64,000 bases of DNA. It comes from Arthrobacter sp. CJ23 (GTDB lineage Bacteria; Actinomycetota; Actinomycetes; Actinomycetales; Micrococcaceae). A program made the position numbers and the translations under genes. A model generated the notes under the pieces. The model was given only the letters and a program-made list of their open reading frames with translations. It had not been told where the DNA came from and did not search any database. How positions within the stretch are numbered: the first letter of the stretch is position 1; every line of letters starts with the position of its first letter. This document shows, in pieces, positions 52,201 to 61,672 of this stretch. The stretch covers positions 2,728,001-2,792,000 of the forward strand of contig NZ_CP102950.1 in the NCBI RefSeq assembly GCF_024741795.1. The letters are read 5' to 3'.

Positions 52201-52694
52201 TGCAACTCCGAGGGGTACAGCTCGACATCGAACCAAGAACAGTGAATTCGCAACACCACCTATCGAACGACCAAGACACAAGCGAGGGTGACGTATTTCA
52301 ATGCGTATATCAGGCTTGGGCCGGCCAAGTGCCAGCCGGGAGTCCATGGGTCACGGAGCGAGGTACAGCAGCGATCTTGTGTTCGTGACCCCATTCGGCC
52401 ATAGTGGCGAACCTTGGGATCCAGCTGCTCAGGCCAGACGCGTTTCGTGGGTTGCTCCAAAATACTTACAAGTCCTGAGAATCGATAGCCTTTCCAACCG
52501 GTCTAGGTTGGAGATTCTTCGCAGTAACGAATCAATGAATAGCGTGGTGCTGAAAGCTTCACCCTTCATCGAAGTCATACTTCGTATATTTTCAAAGGTG
52601 AGGATTAGATCGTCTTCCGTACCGCTATCATCACACTTGTATTCCATTGTGCCAACATTCTGGTCGCGTAGTGGCCTTAGAGAGGACGACGATC
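52201..52694. other. Interval without a convincing gene
   Basis: One 72-codon frame on the minus strand (52429-52647) is possible but has no ribosome-binding site or known match. The stretch should contain the promoter of the WXG100 operon; no consensus promoter was recognised. Confidence 0.4.
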
Positions 52695-52985
52695 ATGTCA
52701 GTATTGCGAATTGATCCAGCCGCAGCACGCGAGATTGCCGCGAAACTTGAGTCGAACGCCACCGCTCGACTAGATGACCTCAGTACACTGAAAGCCGTAG
52801 CAAGCCCCGAGGCTGTTTGGGCCGGGGAGTCTGCGACTTCATACACCCATGCTTACGAACGCTGGGAGGCGGCGGAACGTGAACTCGTCCACGCTCTTGA
52901 AGGCTTGGCCCGTATCGTCCGTCAGGTAGCGGACAATCACGACGAGATCGAGCGTAGCGGTCGTCAAGCGCTCGATGGGTTCTAG
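52695..52985 (+). CDS. WXG100-family protein
   Basis: 96 residues, two helices with the WXG-type turn PEAVWAGESA, then a second helix (EAAERELVHALEGLARIVRQV). WXG100/ESAT-6-like proteins are exported as helical hairpins by type VII systems. The ATG at 52695 (MSVLRID) is used because residues before it look non-coding. First gene of the second toxin module. Confidence 0.8.
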   Translation: MSVLRIDPAAAREIAAKLESNATARLDDLSTLKAVASPEAVWAGESATSYTHAYERWEAAERELVHALEGLARIVRQVADNHDEIERSGRQALDGF

Positions 52986-52988
52986 AAC

Positions 52989-53297
52989 GTGAACACGCTC
53001 ATCGTTGATGTCACGGCTATCTCAAGGCTTACAGAGCACTTGCGCGGAGCCGCGATGGCTGCACTTGTCGCTACGGCACCGATTGACTTGGCCCAAGGGC
53101 GGATCGCCAGTGCAGTTGGTGGGTCAATATATGACGAGGGACTCTCCGGATCATTACGGACATTCAATATCTGCTGGACGAATGACAGTTCGAATTTGTC
53201 ACAGTCTGCTAACCAACTTGCAACAATCATCTCTGAATATGTGGGGCTTGTGGCTGAAACAGAACGCCAGGGAGCCAAAGCCCTCGACAGGCAATAG
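52989..53297 (+). CDS. Small helical partner protein of the WXG100 protein
   Basis: 102 residues from GTG at 52989. Similar length and helical content to the preceding protein, with TNDSSNLSQSANQLATIIS and a C-terminal helix (EYVGLVAETERQGAKALDRQ). No clear WXG is seen (CWTND at about 62). The 3-bp spacing after the WXG100 gene suggests a heterodimeric partner pair, as for EsxA/EsxB. Confidence 0.6.
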   Translation: MNTLIVDVTAISRLTEHLRGAAMAALVATAPIDLAQGRIASAVGGSIYDEGLSGSLRTFNICWTNDSSNLSQSANQLATIISEYVGLVAETERQGAKALDRQ

Positions 53298-53302
53298 CCG
53301 CC

Positions 53303-54631
53303 GTGACTGTTGGGTACATCCCTGATGGAACCGCATTTGTTTCCGCAGCTGAGTCACTCCGCGACGCGGAACGAAGGTCATTCAGCGCTGGGGACGCGTT
53401 TCGAGATATTGCTGGAACCATTGCGCCGTCTACGTGGCAGTCTCCAACGGCCACTGAGGTTGGCCTCATACTGCTCCGATACGCAGGAGACGCTGATCGT
53501 GCTGCGCATGAATTCCGCAAGGCATCCGAAGCACTCTCCGAGGTGGGTTCCTACCTGTTGTCAAAGCGTCACTACTACGAAAATCTCGCTCGTACGCGGA
53601 GTGACCTCTTGAGCAAGAACGGTGTGCTGGAACTCGGACTTGGCACTGGAGAAGAGGCCCGCCGCCTTAGGCAAGTGGAAGCCGAAATGGAGCACATCGA
53701 ACGAGAAGTTCGGCGTCGGATACGTAATGGAGTGAACCAGGTCGACAGTGCTGCTCGCGAGTCTCGTGACTTTGCTGGGAACGTGAATGTCAACCCGTGG
53801 GCGTGGTGGCAGGGCTTCGCTGAAGAATTTGGAGATACGAGCAAACGCGTGTTCGTGGATCCCGTCGTCGAAACTTGGGACGCGATCAGCCATCCGGTTG
53901 AGACCCTGGGCGCGCTCGCAACGGGCATCGCCACGGACCCCCTAGGAACGCTGCAGAAGCTCGGCGCGGGGGCACTCAATCTTGAGACTTGGAAGAATGA
54001 TCCGGGTGTCGCCGCAGCACAGCTGGGAGTGACCATACTCACGGGGCTCTTGACTGGTGGCGGGACGCTTGTTGCGACTTCCCTCCGGGGTGTTGCCCGC
54101 ACTTCGGCAGTTGCCGACCGACTTGCTGGCGAGGCACGGGTGATACGACTTGAATCAGCCTTGAGCGGAAAGAACCGAGTCCTGAATAATCTCGAGCCTA
54201 GCACTACGTACGTCGTGGATGGCCGCTTCGAGTACAAAACTGACGCAAACTCTAGAGTTGTATTCGCTCGGACATCGATCATTGAGAAAGTGGATCCGGC
54301 AACGGCCTCAGAGGGGCGAAACATATATCGACAACGCATAGAAGGCGGCGCGGACCGACTTCCTGGTGACGAAGGATCGCATCTTTTTGCCGCCATGTTT
54401 GGCGGCCCCGGTGAAAGCGTCAATTTGGTTGCGCTGAGAGACGTAGTAAATCGCGGCGAATACTATGCCATGGAGAGAGAATGGGACGCGGCTATTTCTG
54501 GCAACCCACCTAAGACTGTTGACGTATCAATCGATATTGTTTATCCTCAGGACAGCCAGCGACCGGCAATGCTAAAAGTTACATATGATATTGATGGGGC
54601 GCGGCAGCCACCCCGAAAATTCCTTAACTAA
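53303..54631 (+). CDS. Polymorphic nuclease toxin (Endonuclea_NS_2-type C terminus)
   Basis: 442 residues from GTG at 53303. N-terminal helical ESX-like region (about 1-150: SAGDAFRDIAGTIAPSTW, ERRLRQVEAEMEHIEREV...), a central linker with PVVETWDAISHPVETLGALAT and hydrophobic LTGLLTGGGTLVATSL, then a C-terminal domain (about 300-442) with GDEGSHLFAAMFGGPG (His360) and SVNLVALRDVVNRGEYY (Asn374), typical of DNA/RNA non-specific endonucleases of PF13930. An immunity gene follows. Predicted to be exported and to degrade nucleic acid of competitors. Confidence 0.78.
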   Translation: MTVGYIPDGTAFVSAAESLRDAERRSFSAGDAFRDIAGTIAPSTWQSPTATEVGLILLRYAGDADRAAHEFRKASEALSEVGSYLLSKRHYYENLARTRSDLLSKNGVLELGLGTGEEARRLRQVEAEMEHIEREVRRRIRNGVNQVDSAARESRDFAGNVNVNPWAWWQGFAEEFGDTSKRVFVDPVVETWDAISHPVETLGALATGIATDPLGTLQKLGAGALNLETWKNDPGVAAAQLGVTILTGLLTGGGTLVATSLRGVARTSAVADRLAGEARVIRLESALSGKNRVLNNLEPSTTYVVDGRFEYKTDANSRVVFARTSIIEKVDPATASEGRNIYRQRIEGGADRLPGDEGSHLFAAMFGGPGESVNLVALRDVVNRGEYYAMEREWDAAISGNPPKTVDVSIDIVYPQDSQRPAMLKVTYDIDGARQPPRKFLN

Positions 54632-54647
54632 AAGGAGGTGAGGTCGA

Positions 54648-55076
54648 ATGCGAGAAATAGATGAGATTCAACTAGCAATTGGTGATGCAATACTAAGGAC
54701 GATAAATATCAATGATTGGGAGTCTGCTTGGCTCTCGATTGGTATTATCCATCCGATAGTTGAGGAGTCCTGGATGAAAATCGAAGGGCGAGACGGCCAG
54801 GTGCATAATGTTGAGGTGCCCGATGAAGTGACCTTGTGCATGGCTGAACTTCGCCAGGTAATGCACGATCCTAAGAAAGGAACGTGGTATATCGCAGAAG
54901 TAAGTCTCAAACGGGATGGACTGGCTCTCGAAATGACCTTCGACTATGACAGTGAGCCCGCGTGGACGGCAATACGCCCCAAACGTGAAGCATATGAAGA
55001 CGATCACGCGAAATATCCAAGGCCTATCGAAATCCTCCCGGCGTGGCATCCGGTGAGTCCAAAATTTATTGACTAA
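54648..55076 (+). CDS. YezG-like immunity protein
   Basis: 142 residues, acidic. MREIDEIQLAIGDAILRT then WYIAEVSLKRDGLALEMTFDYDSEPAWTA resembles the YezG/DUF600 immunity family, which neutralises YeeF-type nuclease toxins. A perfect ribosome-binding sequence AAAGGAGGTGA (54631-54641), 6 bp before the ATG, overlaps the toxin stop and decides the start. That very strong site suggests immunity is made in excess of toxin. Confidence 0.7.
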   Translation: MREIDEIQLAIGDAILRTININDWESAWLSIGIIHPIVEESWMKIEGRDGQVHNVEVPDEVTLCMAELRQVMHDPKKGTWYIAEVSLKRDGLALEMTFDYDSEPAWTAIRPKREAYEDDHAKYPRPIEILPAWHPVSPKFID

Positions 55077-55144
55077 GTCAGGAATGAAGTCCCCCACTCG
55101 CTTACAACAGCGAACTCTTACTTTACGATTTCAGGAGTTGGGCC

Positions 55145-58100
55145 ATGAACTCGGTTTCGACCGTCGACTTGCGTGTCGAGCTCGACCCTAGACGGTTTCA
55201 TTCGGATGTCTACCTGGATATTCGAGCCAAATTCTCATCTACATCGACTGTGGAGGAGCTTGTTCGCGAGATCTATGATGGGCTCCTGTCTGATGACCAG
55301 CGCCAGCGACTAGGGCCGGTTTCCGAGCTCTCCTTCTACCGTGAAGTTCTGCGTATTCGAACTGAAGCGGGGGCCGAACAATTCCGTGGGGGATTCCTTC
55401 CGGCCTCGAGTCAACTGTCTCATTGCCATTTGCTCGATGGGGTTTCGCTCTGCCTGGTCGTTCGACCGTATCCAAGTGCTTCGGACCCAGTTTGGGACCT
55501 TGAATCTGGGAGAGAGGAAGGCTTCGAGGCCGTCGACCGACTGTGCATCGTCGATGAGCTTGGAACAGCGCGGGGTCGCGTGACGTTCCTACCGACAGAA
55601 GGTGAATTGACTCTTGGTGCGATGGCACCTGAGGCAGACCTGATCGTCGATGACCGGATCCTAGGAAACTCAACCATCGCACTGCAGCATGATTCTGATG
55701 GACTCTTCTTGCTGGTCCCAGAGAGTTCAGAGTTCGTCGTAATGCTGTCCGGCTCCCTGCTGTCTCCTGGCCAGCATGTCCTGCAGGTCGGTTCCTTGAT
55801 TGCTATTGCTCCTGACTTGGATTCGGCCCCCCGCGCCGCATTCGGGGTGCGCCGCTACTCGACTGTTGAAGATCGCTCCCTTACGTCCCGAATTGCCTAT
55901 GTTCCCGTTGCACGGGAGCCGCTTCCGCAGTGGCCGGAATTGCCGGAACGCTATCACCGCCTTGACCCGCCGGCTTCCCCAGGGGAGATGCCTGAGTATG
56001 AGCTCGCTCAAATCCTGCCGATGCTGGCGATACCTATTGGTTTCACATTGATGTCCAATCGCTGGGAATTTCTCTGGATGATGCCGCTACTTGCTCTTCC
56101 AACAATTGCTAATGTCTGGGTAGCTCGAAAGCGATTTAGGCAGCGTTCGGAGAAACTTAGAGACGCATGGCTATCCTGGTTAGATCGTGGGTTAGAACGA
56201 CTTGACGAGCTCACTGGTGTGGAGATCGAGAATTTGGCGAGAGAATGCCCTGCGACTGAGCTATGGGCAACAGCTGCCTATCGTCGGCTTCCTCCCCTCT
56301 GGACAAGAGGGGTGACCGACCCCGATTTCCTGCGTATTCGACTTGGCGAAAGTCATGCAAGTAGTCGATTCGAGATTACCGTCTCTGCTGGCGTTAATCT
56401 TGAGGACGAAGACCTAATTGAGCGAACTTCAACACGGGGTAAGACGCTCCGAGAGGATGCGATCATTCCGAGACTCATTAGTGTGCCGAAAGCCTTCGAG
56501 CTGCGAGAGCATGATCTTGGGCTAGTCGGGCCTGAATCAGTCGTCGTCGCCTCCCTTACCGACTATCTGATTCAGCTCATTGGGGCCCACTCGCCTGCCC
56601 ACTTGAGTATTGCAGCATTTTTTCCTGTTGAATGGCGCGAAACTCGCCAGATGGACTGGGTGAATTGGATTCCTCACGTTCGTTCAGTTTCGCCTTTGAT
56701 GCCCCAGGGCCGCGTCGTCTACGGTCGCGATGCCGCCGATAATTTCCTCAGGCGCTTGGTTGGGCTGCTTGAGAATTCCGCGATGCTTGCGGCAGACCGT
56801 ATTGGGCAAGCCCACCATGTGATTTTGCTTGTTGTTGAATCGGTCGAGATCGACCAAGGAATTCTTGAGGAGGCGCTCCGAACCGGATCGGGAGCAGTGC
56901 ATCTCATTTGGCTTGGGAGCGGTCGGACAACACTGAGCGCATCAGTTGACGCCTGGCTTGAGTTCTCGCCCGAAAAGGTAGACTTGGCGTCTTTGCCGGA
57001 TGCTGTCGCGAAGTGGCGGGAGCCGCGGGGCGGCTCGGATGGCTTACTGGGAGTAAGTCGGTTTATCGCCGACCCAGGGAGAGTTGCAAGAGCCCTTGCG
57101 CCACTCTACGACCCTAGGATTACAGGTTCAAATGCAGGCATTCCCGAGCGCATTCGATTCTCAGATGTCGCGGACGTTTCACGCATCGAGTGGGCCCACC
57201 GCTCGTCCGTTGACGGGTTAACCGCACTTCTTGGTGTTTCGAGTGTTGGTCTCCTGGAGTTTGATTTTGAGCGCGACGGACCTCACTTGTTGATTGCCGG
57301 AACAACAAATTCCGGCAAAAGCGAGCTACTTCAAACACTCGTCGCTTCGCTCCTGCAGCGGTACAGCCCGCGCGATGTCTGTCTTTTCCTTGTCGATTTC
57401 AAGGGAGGATCAACATTTGCTCCTTTCGAGTTCCCTGATCTTTTGGACACTAGTCACGTGGCGGGCTACGTACATGATCTGGATGGAGTTGAGGTCGGCC
57501 GTGGACTCAAATTCCTTCGTGCAGAAATACGTCGGAGAGAGCTAATATTTGCCAATAGCAACAATGCAAAGAATTATAAGGAGTATCGAAAATGGGCAGG
57601 ATCAAGTAATAGTGTCATCCCCCGGATGGTTGTGGCATTTGATGAACTTGCCACTCTTGTGCAGGACGCCGGAGAGCAAGCGCTAGATGCTATCCTCGAC
57701 ATTGCACAAAGAGGGCGCGCATATGGCATACATCTCGTCCTTGCTACCCAGCGCCCATCCGCCGATGTTGTTAGCGCGAAGGTGCGTGCAAACGTCCGTG
57801 GCAGGATCAGCCTCCAAACGATATCTAGGGAAGATTCGATGCTGGTAATTGAGTCTCCTGAAGCCGCGCTGATTCCTCGGAGCCTGCCGGGCCGCGCACT
57901 GCTTCGATTGGAGGGAAGCGTCCTGATTGAGTTTCAAACCGCGTACCTTGGCGACAAATACATTGAGCCAATTGTCGATGGTGAAAGTTCGGTAGAGGTT
58001 TTCCGTGTGGGCGCGTTCAAGGACTTTGAGAATTTGGATTTTGAATTGGCCTTGCTTGATGACGATGTCACAAACCCGACAGATCTCGACGAGTTAGTTG

Positions 58101-59623
58101 GTGTTGTTGGGAGCGCGATTACCGACGCACCACGCGCCGACCAGGTCAAGCTTATGCCTTCACTGGAGAAGAGGCCGATCCGTCTACGAGGTTCTGCACA
58201 TCATGGGCAGAACGGGACTATATCCGTCGGCCGCCGCGATCTCCCTGCACTCCTCAAGCAGGATGATTACGAATTCAGACCCTCGAGTGGACTCTTCCTA
58301 GTTTCAGGACCTACCGGTACCGGCAAGACCACCTGTCTCGCAAGCATTGCAAATGCCTGGATTAAGGACGCTTCTGACGGTGAGATTATCGTCCTGGACG
58401 GAGGCGTAGCCATCTCAGCCTTGTGCCGGGATATCCAGGGATGGACCGCTACTTCGATGTCGGACGTTGCGGCCGTGACACGAACCATCGAACAAGTGTC
58501 GGCACTTCTCAACGCTCGGCGAGAGCAAACACCCTTGAGGAAGCAAATCGACACCTTGCTGGTAATAGACGGCTTCGATCGATTGATCGGAGTCCTAGAC
58601 TCTTCCTCGAACATCACAGCATGGCTGGAGCGGCTTCGGACCATAATCCGCATCGGGCGAGAGTTTGGGGTTGGAATACTCATCTCAGCGCCTCGTGCTG
58701 AGGACGTTTCTCGTTTCGTTGGACCGGAGATCAGTGCATCGGTTGAGTTGTGGGCCAACTACTCATCCGGCTCTGCACGAGAAGACAGATTGCCAGGATT
58801 CGGTCTGACTGAACGAGGCGATCTCGTCCAGATATATTCCCTAGCAACGGTGCTCAGCGTAGGCAGAAATCCTACCGTCGCCCTAGATGTTTGTAGGCCT
58901 GAGCTGGAGATCAGAGACGGTTCGATCGTCCTTGACGGGGAAAGCATGGAACGGCTTCAACTTGCTGACCGATCACGGGCAGTCGTCCTAGGTCGAGAGG
59001 ATGTTCATGGTGAGCCGATCCTGATTGATCCATGGGAAAGGAGCCTGCTTATTGTGGGGGGAAACGAGTCTGGTAAGGAAGAACTTCTGCACTCTCTTCG
59101 TGTCCAACTAAGCGCTGCAATGGCCGGAGCCCGGATCGCTTACGTGGCAAGAGCAGAACGTCAAAGGCAGGGGGACGCGGACATTACATTGATGCCAAGC
59201 GATTTGACTGAGATCCTTGCGGACTTCCCGAACCCCGAGCGCGCCGTCAACGCTTTCGTCGAGAGACTCACAGCAGCTGAGTGTGCTTCAGTCGATGGGC
59301 GTCCCTTGGTTGTTCTCTGCGATGTTCTGTCGTCCTCGGAGTCAGCGAAGCTCGTAGCGGAAGCACTTCGGCAGACGAAGATTGCCGTGATCTGGGCAGA
59401 CGACATTCATCGCGCCCGCAGCCATTTTCGTGATCTGGTGGGGGACGCAGATACCCTCTTTCTCCGGCCGAATCCTGCAGCTGAGATGAGTGAAGCGAGC
59501 ATGTTGGGAATTGAACCACTGAGGCATCGACCATGGGCGCGTTATCGATCCGGAGAAGGAATTTTCCGCCACCACGAAACGCAAGTTGTGGTCAAGTGCG
59601 TAAAAAATACTGAGGGATCATGA
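55145..59623 (+). CDS. EssC/EccC-type FtsK-SpoIIIE secretion ATPase
   Basis: 1492 residues. Ubiquitin-like region at about 1-110 (TVEELVREIYDGLL), an FHA-like domain at about 150-235 (RVTFLPTEGELTLG, VLQVGSLIAIAPD), two membrane helices at about 285-330 (QILPMLAIPIGFTLMSNR, FLWMMPLLALPTIANVWVA), then three ATPase domains: Walker A GTTNSGKSE at ~719, GPTGTGKTT at 1055, and a degenerate GGNESGKEE at 1305. This order is that of EssC/EccC, which recognises and drives WXG100 cargo. AGGAG precedes the ATG by 8 bp. Its end overlaps the DUF4407 gene. Confidence 0.88.
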   Translation: MNSVSTVDLRVELDPRRFHSDVYLDIRAKFSSTSTVEELVREIYDGLLSDDQRQRLGPVSELSFYREVLRIRTEAGAEQFRGGFLPASSQLSHCHLLDGVSLCLVVRPYPSASDPVWDLESGREEGFEAVDRLCIVDELGTARGRVTFLPTEGELTLGAMAPEADLIVDDRILGNSTIALQHDSDGLFLLVPESSEFVVMLSGSLLSPGQHVLQVGSLIAIAPDLDSAPRAAFGVRRYSTVEDRSLTSRIAYVPVAREPLPQWPELPERYHRLDPPASPGEMPEYELAQILPMLAIPIGFTLMSNRWEFLWMMPLLALPTIANVWVARKRFRQRSEKLRDAWLSWLDRGLERLDELTGVEIENLARECPATELWATAAYRRLPPLWTRGVTDPDFLRIRLGESHASSRFEITVSAGVNLEDEDLIERTSTRGKTLREDAIIPRLISVPKAFELREHDLGLVGPESVVVASLTDYLIQLIGAHSPAHLSIAAFFPVEWRETRQMDWVNWIPHVRSVSPLMPQGRVVYGRDAADNFLRRLVGLLENSAMLAADRIGQAHHVILLVVESVEIDQGILEEALRTGSGAVHLIWLGSGRTTLSASVDAWLEFSPEKVDLASLPDAVAKWREPRGGSDGLLGVSRFIADPGRVARALAPLYDPRITGSNAGIPERIRFSDVADVSRIEWAHRSSVDGLTALLGVSSVGLLEFDFERDGPHLLIAGTTNSGKSELLQTLVASLLQRYSPRDVCLFLVDFKGGSTFAPFEFPDLLDTSHVAGYVHDLDGVEVGRGLKFLRAEIRRRELIFANSNNAKNYKEYRKWAGSSNSVIPRMVVAFDELATLVQDAGEQALDAILDIAQRGRAYGIHLVLATQRPSADVVSAKVRANVRGRISLQTISREDSMLVIESPEAALIPRSLPGRALLRLEGSVLIEFQTAYLGDKYIEPIVDGESSVEVFRVGAFKDFENLDFELALLDDDVTNPTDLDELVGVVGSAITDAPRADQVKLMPSLEKRPIRLRGSAHHGQNGTISVGRRDLPALLKQDDYEFRPSSGLFLVSGPTGTGKTTCLASIANAWIKDASDGEIIVLDGGVAISALCRDIQGWTATSMSDVAAVTRTIEQVSALLNARREQTPLRKQIDTLLVIDGFDRLIGVLDSSSNITAWLERLRTIIRIGREFGVGILISAPRAEDVSRFVGPEISASVELWANYSSGSAREDRLPGFGLTERGDLVQIYSLATVLSVGRNPTVALDVCRPELEIRDGSIVLDGESMERLQLADRSRAVVLGREDVHGEPILIDPWERSLLIVGGNESGKEELLHSLRVQLSAAMAGARIAYVARAERQRQGDADITLMPSDLTEILADFPNPERAVNAFVERLTAAECASVDGRPLVVLCDVLSSSESAKLVAEALRQTKIAVIWADDIHRARSHFRDLVGDADTLFLRPNPAAEMSEASMLGIEPLRHRPWARYRSGEGIFRHHETQVVVKCVKNTEGS

Positions 59624-61335
59624 GTGATCGATTTCCAGAAGAACCGGACTCCTCTACTGACACCTCGGGACCAGGCCACTCCAATGGGTATAACTCATCT
59701 ACTGACACCTCGGGACCAGGCCACTCCGATGGGTATAGGGCGCGCAGGCCAAGTAGTCTGGGTGACTGGCTCGCTACACTCGCCGGGGGCGATCTAGTTC
59801 GACTAGATAAATGGGGCGTCGATCGGGCGAGTTACGTCGGTATGGGCAGTGCGCTTCTGCTTTCTGCCGCGATTGGGACTCTGTCTGTAACTTCCGCTTC
59901 GGCGATTATCTGGGATCTCCCTTGGTTCGCTTTAGCTGCCGTTGGCGGGGTCTACTTTTTCCTCATTCTTGGATTTGAACGGTGGTTGGTCACAGATCCT
60001 CGTGCAGGATTTCACGCGACTGCCTCTGACGGCGCTTTTACGATGGTATCTCGTTGGGCTGGTCACCTTATCGTTGAATTGATAAAAATCGCGCCACGAT
60101 TAATTATCTCTATTATAACATCATTGCTATTTGCCGAAATCTTGCTTCTGACGGTTTTTGCGGCAGAGATTCAAGAGCAACTCAAGATAAATCAAGTAGC
60201 AGAAGAAGGCAGATGGAATACTAAGGTCGACGAACTCACAAACAAACTCTCAAGTGATTCAAAAGCCACGATTCAATCCGCTGACGACCGAAAGGTAAAA
60301 CTTCAGGATAGCTTCAACAATGCTACAACTGCGATCAAGGCTGCAACGCAGCAGCGTGACGCGAGTATCGGCCAGGCTGCTGCACTAGGTGCCACAACAA
60401 CCTGTTACCCATTTACATACACGTGGTACGACCTCGCCGGCGTAGCGCGGCAAGGGTGGGACGAGGGCTGTCCACCGGAAGTGAAGGCCGCCAACAGCGC
60501 ATACGAGAACGCGATTGGGCCCTATCTGAATCTCAGCCAAGCCAGTGTGGATAGCGCCAAGCGAGCGATTGACACGGAGGAGGCGGTCATTAAGGCTCGC
60601 GCATATGTCGCAGGAGGGGCACGTGACGAGGCCAAGCAAGTCCTTCACGATTCCTTTCCCGATGTCTTGGGCTCGCCTGGTCTCCTCCTTCGGATGGGTG
60701 CCCTTGATCAGCTGACCCTGCCTCCGGCCCCCGGCTGCCACGCGTCACCTAGTTCAACCGCTAGTTCTCCGGCCAGCGGACCGGTTGAAAATGCGACGCC
60801 CGCGCCAGGATCGGCCCTAGGGGGCACCACTAATGAGTGCAATCCGTACTACTCAGATGGGGCTGCACGCCAGTCGCAGCTGTGGAGATGGATGATCTTC
60901 GCCTTCGAGGTCGCTCCAGTCGTTCTCAAGTTTGTGCGAGCGATCCTGCCCCGGACCGGTTACGCGGACATGATGAGTGCAGTTGATGACCGTGCCCATT
61001 CGTGGGCGCAAATTGTGCGTAATCGAGATAGATGGCGAAGGAAAGGCGAGGATCGCAGAGCGAAAGCAGAGATGCGGATGGCTGTGGAGGACGCTCTGAC
61101 CGAGGCAGAGATACACGTTCGTGCCAATGCGCGAGCTCGCGAACGGTTCAGGCTTCGAACAATGTTCGATCGTTTTAATGCGGCAAATCGACCGGACCCG
61201 GCTGAGGGAGACTCAGGGTTGCCAGATTTGGTGGACCTGCTGGACACAGAAGACCAGTGGCAGCCTGGAGAGAAGCGCCATGACAATTCTCGAAACGCCC
61301 GTGTTATCGACGACGATTCTTTTCTATACGATTAG
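59620..61335 (+). CDS. DUF4407 membrane protein
   Basis: 571 residues. N terminus with two 15-residue tandem repeats, then about four membrane helices (GSALLLSAAIGTLSV, LPWFALAAVGGVYFFLILG, IKIAPRLIISIITSLLFAE, FAEILLLTVFAAEI), a coiled region (about 190-260), a Cys-containing extracytoplasmic part, a further hydrophobic segment (WRWMIFAFEVAPVVLKFV) and a charged C terminus. DUF4407 proteins are found in many bacterial loci with toxins. It starts by an ATGA overlap with the EssC-like gene and is probably its membrane partner. Confidence 0.75.
   Translation: MSDRFPEEPDSSTDTSGPGHSNGYNSSTDTSGPGHSDGYRARRPSSLGDWLATLAGGDLVRLDKWGVDRASYVGMGSALLLSAAIGTLSVTSASAIIWDLPWFALAAVGGVYFFLILGFERWLVTDPRAGFHATASDGAFTMVSRWAGHLIVELIKIAPRLIISIITSLLFAEILLLTVFAAEIQEQLKINQVAEEGRWNTKVDELTNKLSSDSKATIQSADDRKVKLQDSFNNATTAIKAATQQRDASIGQAAALGATTTCYPFTYTWYDLAGVARQGWDEGCPPEVKAANSAYENAIGPYLNLSQASVDSAKRAIDTEEAVIKARAYVAGGARDEAKQVLHDSFPDVLGSPGLLLRMGALDQLTLPPAPGCHASPSSTASSPASGPVENATPAPGSALGGTTNECNPYYSDGAARQSQLWRWMIFAFEVAPVVLKFVRAILPRTGYADMMSAVDDRAHSWAQIVRNRDRWRRKGEDRRAKAEMRMAVEDALTEAEIHVRANARARERFRLRTMFDRFNAANRPDPAEGDSGLPDLVDLLDTEDQWQPGEKRHDNSRNARVIDDDSFLYD
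59651..59738 (+). repeat. In-frame tandem direct repeat (45 bp unit)
   Basis: TCTACTGACACCTCGGGACC begins at 59653 and again at 59698; the two units of 45 bp differ by a single base in the shared portion (AATGGG versus GATGGG). They encode the repeated SSTDTSGPGHSNGY and SSTDTSGPGHSDGY. A recent slippage or recombination event within the DUF4407 gene. Confidence 0.8.
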
Positions 61336-61672
61336 CAAGTGCGAATGATTTGTCGGCGTTTCATCTTGCATAGTAAATACTCCGAGATCTGGGTCTAAGG
61401 GAACCGCTAGTCACCCTTCTTGTAGTTCCCGATACCGGTTCCAACCACATCCGGGCTGAAAACACCACCCAGTAGCTCAACGAGGACCACCAATATCCCC
61501 GATTTGAAACGGTCCTTCCTCAATTTCCTACAACGCCAACGGAAGTCTAGTAGCCACGAAACTTTCGTCCGACCAAAAACGATCATTCGACGGAGCTGTT
61601 ACAGAGATGACGTTCTCGACATGATGTTCTTCACGAAGAGCCAGATATGCCCGGGCTTCAGGGGTTTATTGG
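61336..61672. other. Interval without a convincing gene
   Basis: 337 bp between the DUF4407 gene and a convergent gene. Short frames only; no known motif, hairpin or start signal stands out. Confidence 0.4.

Noticed and set aside
52301..52714. Plus-strand frame of 137 codons before the WXG100 gene
   Set aside because: No start signal, Ser/Arg-rich product without a fold-like pattern, and it overlaps the WXG100 start in another frame.
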